Assembly (NCBI GenBank): GCA_000720535.1
Contig: JOAZ01000017.1
Span: 372,001-436,000, forward strand
Source: Streptomyces halstedii
GTDB taxonomy: Bacteria > Actinomycetota > Actinomycetes > Streptomycetales > Streptomycetaceae
Direction of reading: 5' to 3'
Length of the DNA stretch: 64,000 nt
In this document: piece after piece, positions 49,688 to 62,711 of the stretch
Layout: the number at the start of each line of letters is the position of its first letter
Numbering within the stretch: position 1 is the first letter of the stretch
Notes under the pieces: model-generated
Databases searched by the model: none
What the model saw: the letters and a program-made list of their open reading frames with translations, nothing else
What the model was told of the DNA's origin: nothing
Position numbers and translations under genes: made by a program

Positions 49688-49754
49688 TCCCGGCGGCACC
49701 GGAACCGCGAGAGACCTGTCCACCAGACCTGTACATGTCCGAGGAGGCCGGCTG

Positions 49755-50402
49755 ATGGCACGGCGATACGACTGCAACGACGCGACCGACCGTACGACCG
49801 GCCTGCGTGAAGCCGCGTCCGCCGTTCGCCGCGGCGAACTGGTCGTGCTGCCCACCGACACGGTGTACGGCATCGGGGCGGACGCCTTCAGCTCCGAGGG
49901 GATCGCCGACCTGCTCGCCGCCAAGGGCCGCGGCCGGAACATGCCCACCCCCGTCCTGATCGGCTCCCCGAACACCCTGCACGGCCTGGTCACCGACTTC
50001 TCCGAGCAGGCCTGGGAGCTCGTCGACGCGTTCTGGCCCGGCGCCCTCACGCTCGTGGCCCGGCACCAGCCCTCCCTCCAGTGGGACCTCGGCGACACCC
50101 GGGGCACGGTCGCCGTCCGGATGCCCCTGCACCCGGTCGCCATCGAACTCCTCACCGAGGTCGGCCCGATGGGCGTCTCCAGCGCCAACCTCACCGGCCA
50201 CCCCTCGCCCGAGACCTGCGACGCGGCCCAGGACATGCTCGGCGACTCCGTCTCCGTCTACCTCGACGGCGGCCCGACCCCCGGCATCGTGCCCTCCTCG
50301 ATCGTGGACGTCACCGGCACGGTGCCCGTGCTCCTGCGGGCCGGCGCGGTGTCCGTCGAGGACCTCCGCAAGGTCGTACCCGACCTTGAGGTGGCCAGTT
50401 GA
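49755..50402 (+). CDS. Sua5/YciO/YrdC family L-threonylcarbamoyladenylate synthase, 215 aa
   Basis: ATG at 49755 behind GAGGAGGCC. Motifs LVVLPTDTVYGIGADAFS, KGRGRNMPTPVLI, FWPGALTLVARH, VAVRMPLHPVAIELL and GPMGVSSANLTGHPSP define the YrdC fold. It makes threonylcarbamoyl-AMP for tRNA t6A37. The stop overlaps the TTG start of the phosphatase-like gene (TTGA), so the two are coupled. The prfA-prmC-Sua5 order is conserved in many bacteria. Confidence 0.95.
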   Translation: MARRYDCNDATDRTTGLREAASAVRRGELVVLPTDTVYGIGADAFSSEGIADLLAAKGRGRNMPTPVLIGSPNTLHGLVTDFSEQAWELVDAFWPGALTLVARHQPSLQWDLGDTRGTVAVRMPLHPVAIELLTEVGPMGVSSANLTGHPSPETCDAAQDMLGDSVSVYLDGGPTPGIVPSSIVDVTGTVPVLLRAGAVSVEDLRKVVPDLEVAS

Positions 50403-51040
50403 TCGCCCCAGAGGGGCGTGGCATAGCGGGGCAGGACACCACTTTCCGCATCCTCCACGTCAGTACCGGCAACGTCTGCCGCTCGCCCATCACCGAGCGG
50501 CTGACCCGCCACGCCCTGGTGGACCGCCTCGGTGATCCGCTCAGCGGCGGCCTCGTCGTGGAGAGCGCCGGCACCTGGGGCCACGAGGGCGCGCCCATGG
50601 AAGCCAACGCCGAGGTCGTGCTCGCCGACTTCGGGGCCGACGCCACCGGCTTCGTCGGCCGGGAACTCCTGGACGAGCACGTGATCCGCGCCGACCTGGT
50701 ACTCACCGCCACCCGCGACCACCGCGCCCAGGTGATCTCCATGGGCCACTCCGCGGGACTGCGCACCTTCACGCTCAAGGAGTTCACCCGGCTCGTACGG
50801 GCCATCGACCCGGCGACGCTGCCCGACGCCCGCGAGGAGGGCGTCGTCGAGCGCGCCCGCGCCCTGGTGCGCGCCGCGGCCGCCCTGCGCGGCTGGCTGC
50901 TGGCCCCCACCGCGGAGGCCGACGAGGTCTACGACCCGTACGGCGCGCCGATCACGTTCTTCCGCTCGGTCGGCGACGAGATCAACCAGGCGCTGGACCC
51001 GGTCGTGACGGCCCTGACGGGCGTCAGCGCCCCGCACTGA
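50399..51040 (+). CDS. Low-molecular-weight tyrosine-phosphatase-like protein, catalytic Cys replaced by Ser, 213 aa
   Basis: TTG start at 50399 overlaps the preceding stop; GAGGTGG lies upstream and no other in-frame start precedes the conserved region. The P-loop reads HVSTGNVCRSPITE, where active enzymes have VCxGNxCRSP, so the nucleophile position (residue 22) is Ser while C27 and R28 remain. The rest of the fold is present (ESAGTWGHEGAPM, LVLTATRDHRAQV). The length is about 60 residues above the usual 150-160. As written it should not act as a classical Cys phosphatase. It could bind phosphotyrosine-like ligands or use another chemistry. Confidence 0.85.
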   Translation: MIAPEGRGIAGQDTTFRILHVSTGNVCRSPITERLTRHALVDRLGDPLSGGLVVESAGTWGHEGAPMEANAEVVLADFGADATGFVGRELLDEHVIRADLVLTATRDHRAQVISMGHSAGLRTFTLKEFTRLVRAIDPATLPDAREEGVVERARALVRAAAALRGWLLAPTAEADEVYDPYGAPITFFRSVGDEINQALDPVVTALTGVSAPH

Positions 51041-51160
51041 GCGCACCACCCCCCTGCGGTGCGCCGACCGGCGTACGGGGCCGCACGGCGGCGGGCAGCG
51101 GGCCGGACACCGGCCTACGCTGGAACCGACACCAGCGCCCCCCAGGCCCGGAGCCGTCAG

Positions 51161-52441
<1,281 letters not shown>

Positions 52442-52537
52442 GTGACGCCCGTGCAACCGTCGCCCGTGCTCTGGAGTCCCTGTTCATGGGACTAGGCTGT
52501 GAGGCTGAGATGGCCGGCGAATTCTGTGGGGCAGCCC

Positions 52538-53890
52538 GTGCGTGATTACCTGCTGACGCTCTGTGTCACGGCTGCGGTGACCTATCTGCTGACCGGACCG
52601 GTGCGGAAGTTCGCCATCGCGATCGGGGCGATGCCCGCGATCCGCGCGCGTGACGTGCACCGGGAACCGACACCTCGGCTCGGTGGCATCGCGATGTTCG
52701 GCGGACTGTGCGCGGGGCTGATCGTCGCGGACCACCTGTACAACCTGAACAGCGTCTTCGAACTCTCCAGCGAGCCGCGGGCCCTGCTCTCCGGTGCCGC
52801 GCTGATCTGGCTGATCGGCGTCCTGGACGACAAGTTCGAGCTGGACGCCCTGATCAAGCTCGGCGGCCAGATGATCGCCGCCGCGGTCATGGTCATCCAG
52901 GGCCTGACGATCCTGTGGCTGCCCATCCCGGGCGTCGGCACGGTCGCCCTCACCCAGTGGCAGGGCACGCTGCTGACGGTGGCGCTGGTGGTGATCACCA
53001 TCAACGCGGTCAACTTCGTGGACGGCCTGGACGGGCTCGCGTCCGGCATGGTCTGCATCGCCGCCGCCGCGTTCTTCCTGTACACCTACCGGCTCTGGTA
53101 CGGCTACGGCATCGAGGCCGCGGCCCCCGCCACCCTCTTCGCCGCGGTCCTCATGGGCATGTGCCTCGGCTTCCTGCCGCACAACCTGCACCCCGCCCGG
53201 ATCTTCATGGGTGACTCGGGGTCCATGCTGATCGGTCTGGTGCTGGCGGCGGGAGCGATCTCCGTCACCGGCCAGGTCGACCCGGACCTGATGAACCTCT
53301 TCGTGGGCGGTGAGCGCGCGGCGACCCACGCGATGCTGCCCGTCTTCATCCCGCTGCTGCTGCCGCTGACCATCATCGCGATCCCCGCGGCGGACTTGGT
53401 GCTGGCCATCGTGCGGCGCACCTGGAACGGCCAGTCGCCGTTCGCCGCCGACCGGGGCCACCTGCACCACCGGCTGCTGGAGATCGGGCACTCGCACAGC
53501 AGGTCCGTGCTGATCATGTACTTCTGGTCCGCGCTCATCGCGTTCGGGGCCGTGGGCTACTCGGTCCACTCGACCTCGCTGTGGATCGTGCTGGTGATCG
53601 TCGGACTCAGCGCGGTGGGGCTGGTCCTGCTGCTCATGCCGCGCTTCACGCCCCGGGCCCCCCGCTGGGCGGAGGCCTTCGTGCCGCCGCGCTACCGGCG
53701 CCGCCGTCGGGCCGTGGCGGAGCGCGAGGCGGGGGCGGAGGACCAACAGCCGTCGCAGGGCGCTGAGATGGGCTCCCGGGCGCCGGAACGCACCCCGGTG
53801 GCCGTCGGGGTGTCCGGCGTCAACGGGGCGACCGCGATCGGCCCCCGTTCGCGCCTCTCGAATCATGACCGTGCCGATTCCTCCCGCTGA
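52538..53890 (+). CDS. WecA/Rfe-like polyprenyl-phosphate N-acetylhexosamine-1-phosphate transferase, 450 aa
   Basis: GTG at 52538. A polytopic membrane enzyme of the MraY/WecA superfamily with about 11 helices: REPTPRLGGIAMFGG, LIGVLDDKFELDALIKL, NAVNFVDGLDGLASG and FMGDSGSMLIGLVLAAG are the metal/substrate loops, and the His-rich DRGHLHHRLLEIGHSHSR marks WecA types. It loads a sugar phosphate (GlcNAc-1-P in actinomycetes) onto decaprenyl phosphate to start a cell-wall polymer. The 90-residue C-terminal tail is basic and disordered, in the cytoplasm. It precedes the ATP synthase operon in the usual Streptomyces order. Confidence 0.93.
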   Translation: MRDYLLTLCVTAAVTYLLTGPVRKFAIAIGAMPAIRARDVHREPTPRLGGIAMFGGLCAGLIVADHLYNLNSVFELSSEPRALLSGAALIWLIGVLDDKFELDALIKLGGQMIAAAVMVIQGLTILWLPIPGVGTVALTQWQGTLLTVALVVITINAVNFVDGLDGLASGMVCIAAAAFFLYTYRLWYGYGIEAAAPATLFAAVLMGMCLGFLPHNLHPARIFMGDSGSMLIGLVLAAGAISVTGQVDPDLMNLFVGGERAATHAMLPVFIPLLLPLTIIAIPAADLVLAIVRRTWNGQSPFAADRGHLHHRLLEIGHSHSRSVLIMYFWSALIAFGAVGYSVHSTSLWIVLVIVGLSAVGLVLLLMPRFTPRAPRWAEAFVPPRYRRRRRAVAEREAGAEDQQPSQGAEMGSRAPERTPVAVGVSGVNGATAIGPRSRLSNHDRADSSR

Positions 53891-54156
53891 CGTTTCGGTC
53901 AGACAGGCCCATTACCAGGCGAAGTGTTCCCCTGTCCGGCACGCGCGCGCGGGTTGCTCCGTATGTGTGACAGCGGGCACACCTTTCGGGTAAAGACCTC
54001 ATCAAATAGTTTGTGATACCGTTCACGAAGCCCGGTGACACGGTCGAAGGATGCTGATGAGAGGGTCCGTCGGCCCGAGGCATCGACTCGGACCGGGCCT
54101 ACGCTCGTCCCCGACGACACCACTGCCCGTCCCCCCTGTAACGCGGAGTTGCCGCC
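53891..54156 (+). promoter_or_regulatory. Intergenic/promoter region of the ATP synthase operon
   Basis: 266 bases without a gene. An A/T-rich island CATCAAATAGTTTGTGATACCGTTCACG (53999-54027) and a later TACGCT (54100-54105) are candidate promoter cores for the atp operon. The exact boxes are uncertain. Confidence 0.4.
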
Positions 54157-54594
54157 ATGCCGTCCAACGACGTCCGGACTCTCCTCCAGACCGCCGTACC
54201 CACCGCTGCCGCCGGCGTCGTCGCCGCTGCGGTCAGCGCCGGAGTCGCCGGTGGCAAGGGAGCTGTGGGAGCGGGCGTCGCGACGCTGGTGGTGGTCCTC
54301 TTCATGGGGATCGGACTCGTGGTCCTGCAACGGACCGCGAAGTCCCTCCCGCACTTGTTCCAGGCGATGGGGCTGATGCTGTACACGGCTCAGCTCCTGC
54401 TGCTGTTCATCTTCGTCGCCGCGTTCAAGGACACCTCGCTGTTCAACCCGAAGGCCTTCGCGATCACCCTGGTGGCGACGACTCTCGTGTGGATCGGCGC
54501 ACAGGCGCGTGCGCACATGAAGGCCAAGATCCTCTACGTCGAGCCCGAGCCCGCGAAGGCCGCCAAGGCCGAGAAGACGGGGCCTTCGGCGTGA
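54157..54594 (+). CDS. atpI: ATP synthase I-like membrane protein, 145 aa
   Basis: Small membrane protein with four helices (AAAGVVAAAVSAGVAGG, VGAGVATLVVVLFMGIGLVVL, LMLYTAQLLLLFIFVAAF, AITLVATTLVWIGAQARA) and a basic cytoplasmic tail. Position directly before atpB and topology identify it as the AtpI protein, thought to help assemble the c-ring. ATG at 54157. The 225-base gap to atpB contains no other gene. Confidence 0.88.
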   Translation: MPSNDVRTLLQTAVPTAAAGVVAAAVSAGVAGGKGAVGAGVATLVVVLFMGIGLVVLQRTAKSLPHLFQAMGLMLYTAQLLLLFIFVAAFKDTSLFNPKAFAITLVATTLVWIGAQARAHMKAKILYVEPEPAKAAKAEKTGPSA

Positions 54595-54819
54595 AGGGTA
54601 GGGGCGGGATAAGGGTGCTCCCCGGACCCTGCTATCGTCCGGTTTCAACTGCGGCACTGCGGGCGCGGGCATGGGAGCTGACGCCTGCTCGACGCGAGGC
54701 TCACATGCCTGACTGCCGCTCACACATCCGAAACACCAGTCCAGTGCCGAACCGCGGCCGCGTGCCGCGCCGACACATCGAGGTTGCCGTACCTATGCGC
54801 CACGCTGAAGGAGCCCGCG

Positions 54820-55647
54820 GTGAGTGCTGACCCGACTCAGGTGCTCGCCTTCGAGACCGATTGCCACATCTTCCAGAACAGCGGTTGTGGTTTCCCGGCA
54901 CCCGGCTTGCACTCGTTCCTGTTCGAGCCCCTGTGGGGTGATCACGACAGCAACTTGTACTTCAACAAGCCGATGCTGCTGGCGCTCCTCGGGTCGATCA
55001 TCATCGTCGGCTTTTTCTGGGCGGCGTTCCGGAAGCCCAAGCTCGTCCCGGGCAAGCTGCAGATGGTGGCCGAGTACGGCTACGACTTCATCCGCCGCGG
55101 CATCGTCTACGAGACCATCGGCAAGCGCGAGGGCGAGAAGTACGTCCCGCTCGTGGTCTCGCTGTTCTTCTTCGTCTGGATGATGAACCTCTGGTCGATC
55201 ATCCCGGTCGCCCAGTTCCCGGTGACGTCGATCATCGCGTACCCCGCGGTGCTCGCGCTCATCGTCTACGTCCTGTGGGTCAGCCTGACCTTCAAGCGCC
55301 ACGGTTTCGTCGGCGCGTGGAAGAACATCACCGGCTACGACAAGTCGCTCGGCCCGGTCCTGCCGCTGGCGATGCTGATCGAGTTCTTCTCGAACCTGCT
55401 GGTCCGGCCGTTCACGCACGCGGTGCGACTGTTCGCGAACATGTTCGCGGGTCACACGCTGCTGCTGCTGTTCACGATCGCCAGCTGGTACCTGCTCAAC
55501 GGCATCGGGATCGCCTACGCCGGCGTGTCCTTCGTGATGACCATCGTGATGACCGCCTTCGAGCTCTTCATCCAGGCGCTGCAGGCGTACGTCTTCGTAC
55601 TCCTGACCTGCACCTACATCCAGGGCGCGCTCGCCAAGAACCACTGA
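54820..55647 (+). CDS. atpB: ATP synthase Fo subunit a, 275 aa
   Basis: GTG at 54820 behind GAAGGAG. Five to six membrane helices; the essential proton-channel arginine is R203 in FTHAVRLFANMFAGH. The N-terminal extracellular stretch carries two Cys (TDCHIFQNSGCGF). Works with the c-ring to convert proton flow to rotation. First Fo subunit gene of the operon after atpI. Confidence 0.97.
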   Translation: MSADPTQVLAFETDCHIFQNSGCGFPAPGLHSFLFEPLWGDHDSNLYFNKPMLLALLGSIIIVGFFWAAFRKPKLVPGKLQMVAEYGYDFIRRGIVYETIGKREGEKYVPLVVSLFFFVWMMNLWSIIPVAQFPVTSIIAYPAVLALIVYVLWVSLTFKRHGFVGAWKNITGYDKSLGPVLPLAMLIEFFSNLLVRPFTHAVRLFANMFAGHTLLLLFTIASWYLLNGIGIAYAGVSFVMTIVMTAFELFIQALQAYVFVLLTCTYIQGALAKNH

Positions 55648-55953
<306 letters not shown>

Positions 55954-55998
55954 TGGTCCCCGGACCCACGATCAGCCCACCAGACGAAAGGCACTGAT

Positions 55999-56541
55999 AT
56001 GAGCCAGCTGCTTACGGTGGCGGCCGAGATGGAGAACCCTCTCGTCCCGCCGATCCCCGAGCTCGTCATCGGTCTCCTCGCCTTCGTCATCGTCTTCGGC
56101 TTCCTCGCCAAGAAGCTCCTCCCGAACATCAACAAGGTTCTGGAAGAGCGCCGCGAGGCCATCGAAGGCGGTATCGAAAAGGCCGATGCGGCCCAGACCG
56201 AGGCCCAGAGCGTTCTTGAGCAGTACAAGGCTCAGCTCGCCGAGGCCCGCCACGAGGCCGCCCGCCTGCGCCAGGAGGCGCAGGAGCAGGGTGCCGTCAT
56301 CATCCAGGAGATGAGGGCGGAAGGTCAGCGGCAGCGCGAGGAGATCATCGCCGCCGGCCACGCCCAGATCGAGGCCGACCGCAAGGCCGCGTCCTCCGCG
56401 CTGCGTCAGGACGTGGGCACCCTTGCCACCGCCCTGGCCGGCAAGCTGGTCGGGGAGTCCCTGGAGGACCACGCCCGGCAGAGCGGCACCGTCGACCGTT
56501 TCCTCGACGAGCTCGAGGCGAAGGCCGAGGCCGTCCGATGA
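55999..56541 (+). CDS. atpF: ATP synthase Fo subunit b, 180 aa
   Basis: A single N-terminal membrane helix (PELVIGLLAFVIVFGFLAKKLL, about 20-41) is followed by a long charged coiled coil that forms the peripheral stalk (EERREAIEGGIEKADAAQTE onward). ATG at 55999 after ACGAAAGG. Its stop overlaps the atpH start by 4 bases (ATGA). Confidence 0.97.
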   Translation: MSQLLTVAAEMENPLVPPIPELVIGLLAFVIVFGFLAKKLLPNINKVLEERREAIEGGIEKADAAQTEAQSVLEQYKAQLAEARHEAARLRQEAQEQGAVIIQEMRAEGQRQREEIIAAGHAQIEADRKAASSALRQDVGTLATALAGKLVGESLEDHARQSGTVDRFLDELEAKAEAVR

Positions 56542-57353
56542 ACGGAGCGAGCCGCGAGGCGCTGGCTTCCGCACGCGAGCGTCTCGACGCCCTGACCGAC
56601 TCCACGTCGGTCGACGCCGGGAAGCTCGCCGAGGACCTGGCGGCCGTCACCGCGCTCCTCCACCGCGAGGTGTCGCTGCGCCGGGTCCTCACCGACCCGT
56701 CGCAGGGCAGCGAGGCCAAGGCCGAGCTCGCCGGGCGACTGCTGCGCGGTCAGGTGGGCGGCGAAGCCGTGGACCTGGTCTCCGGCATGGTCAGGTCCCG
56801 CTGGTCGCGTTCGCGTGACCTGGTGGACTCGGTCGAGGAACTGGCGGACACCGCGGACTTCACCGCGGCCCAGCGCGCCGGTTCGCTCGACGACGTCGAG
56901 GACGAGCTGTTCCGGTTCGGCCGGATCGTCGGCTCCGACGTCGCACTGCGGTCGGCCCTGACCGACCGGGCGGCCACGGCCACGGCCAAGAGCGGGCTGG
57001 TGCACAGCCTGCTCGGCGGCAAGGCGCAGCCGGTCACCGAGCGCGTGATCACGCGTCTCGTGACGCAGCCCCGTGGACGTAGCCTGGAGGAGGGACTGGA
57101 GTCCCTGTCCAAGCTCGCCGCGGAGCGCCGGCAGCGTTCGGTCGCCGTCGTCACCTCGGCGGTGCCGCTGTCCGACCGCCAGAAGCAGCGCCTCGGCGCC
57201 GCCCTGGAGAAGATCTACGGCCGCTCGATGCACCTGAACCTGGACGTGGACCCCGCGGTCCTCGGCGGGATCTCGGTGCGCGTCGGTGACGAGGTCATCG
57301 ACGGCACGATCGCGGAGCGCCTCGACGAGGTCACCCGCAGGATGGCCGGCTGA
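56538..57353 (+). CDS. atpH: ATP synthase F1 subunit delta, 271 aa
   Basis: The C-terminal 180 residues match the OSCP/delta fold ([63 protein letters not shown]). An N-terminal extension of about 90 residues is usual for actinomycete delta. It links the peripheral stalk to the top of F1. Coupled to atpF by overlap. The 146-base gap to atpA carries stable hairpins. Confidence 0.96.
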   Translation: MNGASREALASARERLDALTDSTSVDAGKLAEDLAAVTALLHREVSLRRVLTDPSQGSEAKAELAGRLLRGQVGGEAVDLVSGMVRSRWSRSRDLVDSVEELADTADFTAAQRAGSLDDVEDELFRFGRIVGSDVALRSALTDRAATATAKSGLVHSLLGGKAQPVTERVITRLVTQPRGRSLEEGLESLSKLAAERRQRSVAVVTSAVPLSDRQKQRLGAALEKIYGRSMHLNLDVDPAVLGGISVRVGDEVIDGTIAERLDEVTRRMAG

Positions 57354-57398
57354 CAGCGCGCAGCGCACGCACCGCACCAACTGAACGAGCAAGAACAG

Positions 57399-57478
57399 CG
57401 GCCCGGTTGGGCCGTGCAGAAATTGCAGAAGATTCCTGGGGGTCGCCCCCAGACCCCTTTGAGAAACTTCGGGCCCAA
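57399..57478 (+). promoter_or_regulatory. Structured intercistronic leader of atpA
   Basis: Two local hairpins, CGGCCC-ggtt-GGGCCG (57399-57414) and CTGGGGG-tcg-CCCCCAG (57436-57452), precede atpA. TTGGGCC (57407-57413) can instead pair with GGCCCAA (57472-57478), which lies just before the AAGGAGAG ribosome site. The two pairings of 57407-57413 are mutually exclusive. No other -10/-35 pair is evident here. Confidence 0.5.
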
Positions 57479-57499
57479 CAAGGAGAGCAGGGAACCCAG

Positions 57500-59071
57500 A
57501 TGGCGGAGCTCACGATCCGGCCGGAGGAGATCCGGGACGCACTGGAGAACTTTGTCCAGTCGTACCAGCCGGACGCGGCCTCGCGCGAGGAGGTCGGTAC
57601 GGTCAGCGTTGCCGGTGACGGCATCGCGAAGGTCGAGGGCCTTCCCTCGGCCCAGGCGAACGAACTGCTGAAGTTCGAGGACGGAACCCTCGGTCTCGCC
57701 CTCAACCTCGAAGAGCGCGAGATCGGTGCGATCGTCCTCGGCGAGTTCAGCGGAATCGAGGAGGGCCAGTCGGTGCAGCGCACCGGCGAGGTGCTCTCCG
57801 TCGGCGTCGGCGAGGGCTACCTCGGCCGCGTCGTCGACCCGCTCGGCAACCCGATCGACGGTCTCGGCGAGATCGCGACCGAAAGCCGTCGCGCCCTCGA
57901 ACTGCAGGCCCCCGGCGTCATGGTCCGCAAGTCGGTCCACGAGCCGATGCAGACCGGCTACAAGGCCGTCGACGCCATGGTGCCGATCGGCCGCGGCCAG
58001 CGTCAGCTGATCATCGGTGACCGCCAGACCGGCAAGACCGCCCTGGCCGTCGACACGATCATCAACCAGCGCGACAACTGGCGCTCGGGCGACGTCAACA
58101 AGCAGGTGCGCTGCATCTACGTCGCCATCGGTCAGAAGGGCTCCACCATCGCCTCCGTGCGCGGTGCCCTCGAAGAGGCCGGCGCCCTGGAGTACACGAC
58201 CATCGTCGCCGCCCCGGCGTCCGACCCGGCCGGCTTCAAGTACCTGGCGCCGTACACCGGCTCGGCCATCGGCCAGCACTGGATGTACGCCGGCAAGCAC
58301 GTCCTGATCATCTTCGACGACCTCTCGAAGCAGGCCGACGCCTACCGCGCCGTGTCCCTGCTGCTGCGCCGTCCGCCGGGCCGCGAGGCCTACCCGGGCG
58401 ACGTCTTCTACCTGCACTCGCGTCTGCTGGAGCGCTGCGCCAAGCTCTCCGACGACCTGGGCGCCGGTTCGATGACGGGCCTCCCGATCGTCGAGACCAA
58501 GGCGAACGACGTGTCGGCGTTCATCCCGACCAACGTCATCTCCATCACCGACGGCCAGTGCTTCCTGGAGTCCGACCTGTTCAACGCGGGTCAGCGTCCG
58601 GCGCTCAACGTCGGTATCTCGGTCTCCCGCGTCGGTGGCTCCGCCCAGCACAAGGCCATGCGCCAGGTGTCCGGCCGCCTCCGTGTGGACCTCGCCCAGT
58701 ACCGCGAGCTGGAGGCGTTCGCCGCCTTCGGTTCCGACCTGGACGCGGCCTCCAAGGCGTCGCTGGAGCGCGGTAAGCGCATGGTCGAGCTGCTGAAGCA
58801 GGCCCAGTACGCGCCGTTCCCCGTCGAGGAGCAGGTCGTCTCCGTCTACGCCGGCACCACCGGCAAGATGGACGACGTCCCGGTCGAGGACATCCGCCGC
58901 TTCGAGGGCGAGCTGCTGGAGTACCTGCGCCGCGAGCGCAAGGACCTCCTGACCAGCATCGCCGAGGGCGGCAAGATGTCCGACGACACGCTGCAGTCGA
59001 TCGCCGACGCGATCGCCGCCTTCAAGCAGCAGTTCGAGACCTCGGACGGCAAGCTCCTGGGCGAGGGCTGA
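57500..59071 (+). CDS. atpA: ATP synthase F1 subunit alpha, 523 aa
   Basis: ATG at 57500 after AGGAGAGCAGGGAACCC. Walker [23 protein letters not shown] and the arginine-finger region [11 protein letters not shown] are intact. Non-catalytic nucleotide-binding subunit of the F1 hexamer. Normal length. atpG starts 3 bases after its stop. Confidence 0.98.
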   Translation: MAELTIRPEEIRDALENFVQSYQPDAASREEVGTVSVAGDGIAKVEGLPSAQANELLKFEDGTLGLALNLEEREIGAIVLGEFSGIEEGQSVQRTGEVLSVGVGEGYLGRVVDPLGNPIDGLGEIATESRRALELQAPGVMVRKSVHEPMQTGYKAVDAMVPIGRGQRQLIIGDRQTGKTALAVDTIINQRDNWRSGDVNKQVRCIYVAIGQKGSTIASVRGALEEAGALEYTTIVAAPASDPAGFKYLAPYTGSAIGQHWMYAGKHVLIIFDDLSKQADAYRAVSLLLRRPPGREAYPGDVFYLHSRLLERCAKLSDDLGAGSMTGLPIVETKANDVSAFIPTNVISITDGQCFLESDLFNAGQRPALNVGISVSRVGGSAQHKAMRQVSGRLRVDLAQYRELEAFAAFGSDLDAASKASLERGKRMVELLKQAQYAPFPVEEQVVSVYAGTTGKMDDVPVEDIRRFEGELLEYLRRERKDLLTSIAEGGKMSDDTLQSIADAIAAFKQQFETSDGKLLGEG

Positions 59072-59074
59072 TCG

Positions 59075-61434
<2,360 letters not shown>

Positions 61435-61543
61435 GCCTCCGGCTCACCGAGGGGGGTGGGTGTGTCCCGCCCCCCTCACCACGCCCCGTAGAATTGACCC
61501 AACACCCGGCATGACCGCCGGGTGGTGACCCGAGGAGCCACCC

Positions 61544-61918
61544 TTGGCTGCTGAGCTGCATGTCGAGCTGGTCGCCGCGGACCGTAATGTCTGGTCCGGC
61601 GAGGCCACCCTCGTTGTCGCACGTACCACGTCCGGCGACATCGGCGTCATGCCCGGTCACCAGCCGCTTCTGGGTGTGCTGGAGTCGGGCCCGGTGACGA
61701 TCCGTACGAGCGACGGCGGCACTGTCGTCGCCGCCGTGCACGGCGGGTTCATCTCGTTCGCGGACAACAAGCTCTCGCTGCTGGCGGAGATCGCCGAGCT
61801 GGCGGACGAGATCGACGTCCAGCGCGCCGAGCGCGCGCTGGAGCGTGCGAAGTCGGACACGGACGGTGCCGCCGAGCGGCGCGCCGAGGTGCGACTGCGT
61901 GCGGTGGCGGCGCCCTGA
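61544..61918 (+). CDS. atpC: ATP synthase F1 subunit epsilon, 124 aa
   Basis: TTG start at 61544 behind CGAGGAG. N-terminal beta sandwich (LHVELVAADRNVWSGEATLVVARTTSGDIGVMPGHQPLL) and a short C-terminal helical part, typical of the actinomycete epsilon. Couples rotor and catalytic head and can inhibit ATP hydrolysis. Last gene of the atp operon. Confidence 0.97.
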   Translation: MAAELHVELVAADRNVWSGEATLVVARTTSGDIGVMPGHQPLLGVLESGPVTIRTSDGGTVVAAVHGGFISFADNKLSLLAEIAELADEIDVQRAERALERAKSDTDGAAERRAEVRLRAVAAP

Positions 61919-62061
61919 GCGTCCCCACGAAGTGATTTTTTGACTCAGCCGCGGCCGAGCTGGACTCCTCCAGACCGTGCCGCGGCTGAGGCGATGCAGG
62001 TGCAGGACGGTTCGGCTCGGTACGGTATCCGTTACTCGACGATGCGAGGAGGTCGGTGGGA

Positions 62062-62508
62062 ATGGTCCTCGCGTTGTGGGTGGGCGGCCTGGTCGTCGTA
62101 CTGGTGGCCGTGGGTCTGTTCGTCTTCGGTCTGCGCAGACGGCTGATCCAGCGGTCAGGCGGAACGTTCGACTGCAGTCTGCGCTGGGACATCTCCCAGG
62201 AACCCGACCCGTCCGGCAAGGGCTGGGTGTACGGGGTCGCGCGCTACAGCGGTGACCGCGTGGACTGGTTCCGGGTGTTCTCGTACTCGCCCCGCCCGCG
62301 CCGCGGTCTGGAGCGCTCGTCCATCGAGGTGGTCGCCCGCCGGCTGCCGGAGGGCGAGGAGGAGCTGGCGCTCCTGTCGGACTCCGTCGTGCTCGGCTGT
62401 CTCCACCGGGGGATGCGCCTGGAGCTGGCGATGAGCGAGGACGCCCTGACCGGCTTCCTGGCCTGGCTGGAAGCGGCGCCTCCCGGCCAGCGGGTGAACG
62501 TGGCCTGA
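62062..62508 (+). CDS. DUF2550 membrane-anchored protein, 148 aa
   Basis: ATG at 62062 (GTG at 62056 is an alternative) behind GAGGAGG. One N-terminal helix (LALWVGGLVVVLVAVGLFVFGLRRRLI) and a cytoplasmic domain with RSGGTFDCSLRW, GWVYGVARYSGDRVDWFRVFSYSPRPRR and the conserved C-terminal LAMSEDALTGFLAWLEAAPPGQR. DUF2550 proteins follow the atp operon in actinomycetes; their role is unknown. The gap of 143 bases from atpC suggests a separate promoter. Confidence 0.92.
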   Translation: MVLALWVGGLVVVLVAVGLFVFGLRRRLIQRSGGTFDCSLRWDISQEPDPSGKGWVYGVARYSGDRVDWFRVFSYSPRPRRGLERSSIEVVARRLPEGEEELALLSDSVVLGCLHRGMRLELAMSEDALTGFLAWLEAAPPGQRVNVA

Positions 62509-62641
62509 GTAAGGGGCTCCCGCTGGTGGGGGATACCCCCGGACCGAGTCCGGAGAGCCGCCCCGCGCACCCGTAGCCCCTTCGGGTAAGCGGCCCGTAC
62601 ACCCGCAGCCCCCGTACGCACGGACCCCGCACACACGAAGA

Positions 62642-62674
62642 CCGGGGAGACAGGGGGCGGTCCTGTCTCCCCGG
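62642..62674. terminator. Bidirectional terminator between DUF2550 gene and chitinase
   Basis: CCGGGGAGACAGG (62642-62654) and CCTGTCTCCCCGG (62662-62674) form a perfect 13-bp stem with a 7-base loop, followed by CGGTTTT. It lies between two convergent genes and can serve both. Confidence 0.9.
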
Positions 62675-62711
62675 CGGTTTTCGGGGTGGGGGGTGTGGCT
62701 GCCTCGGGGTA

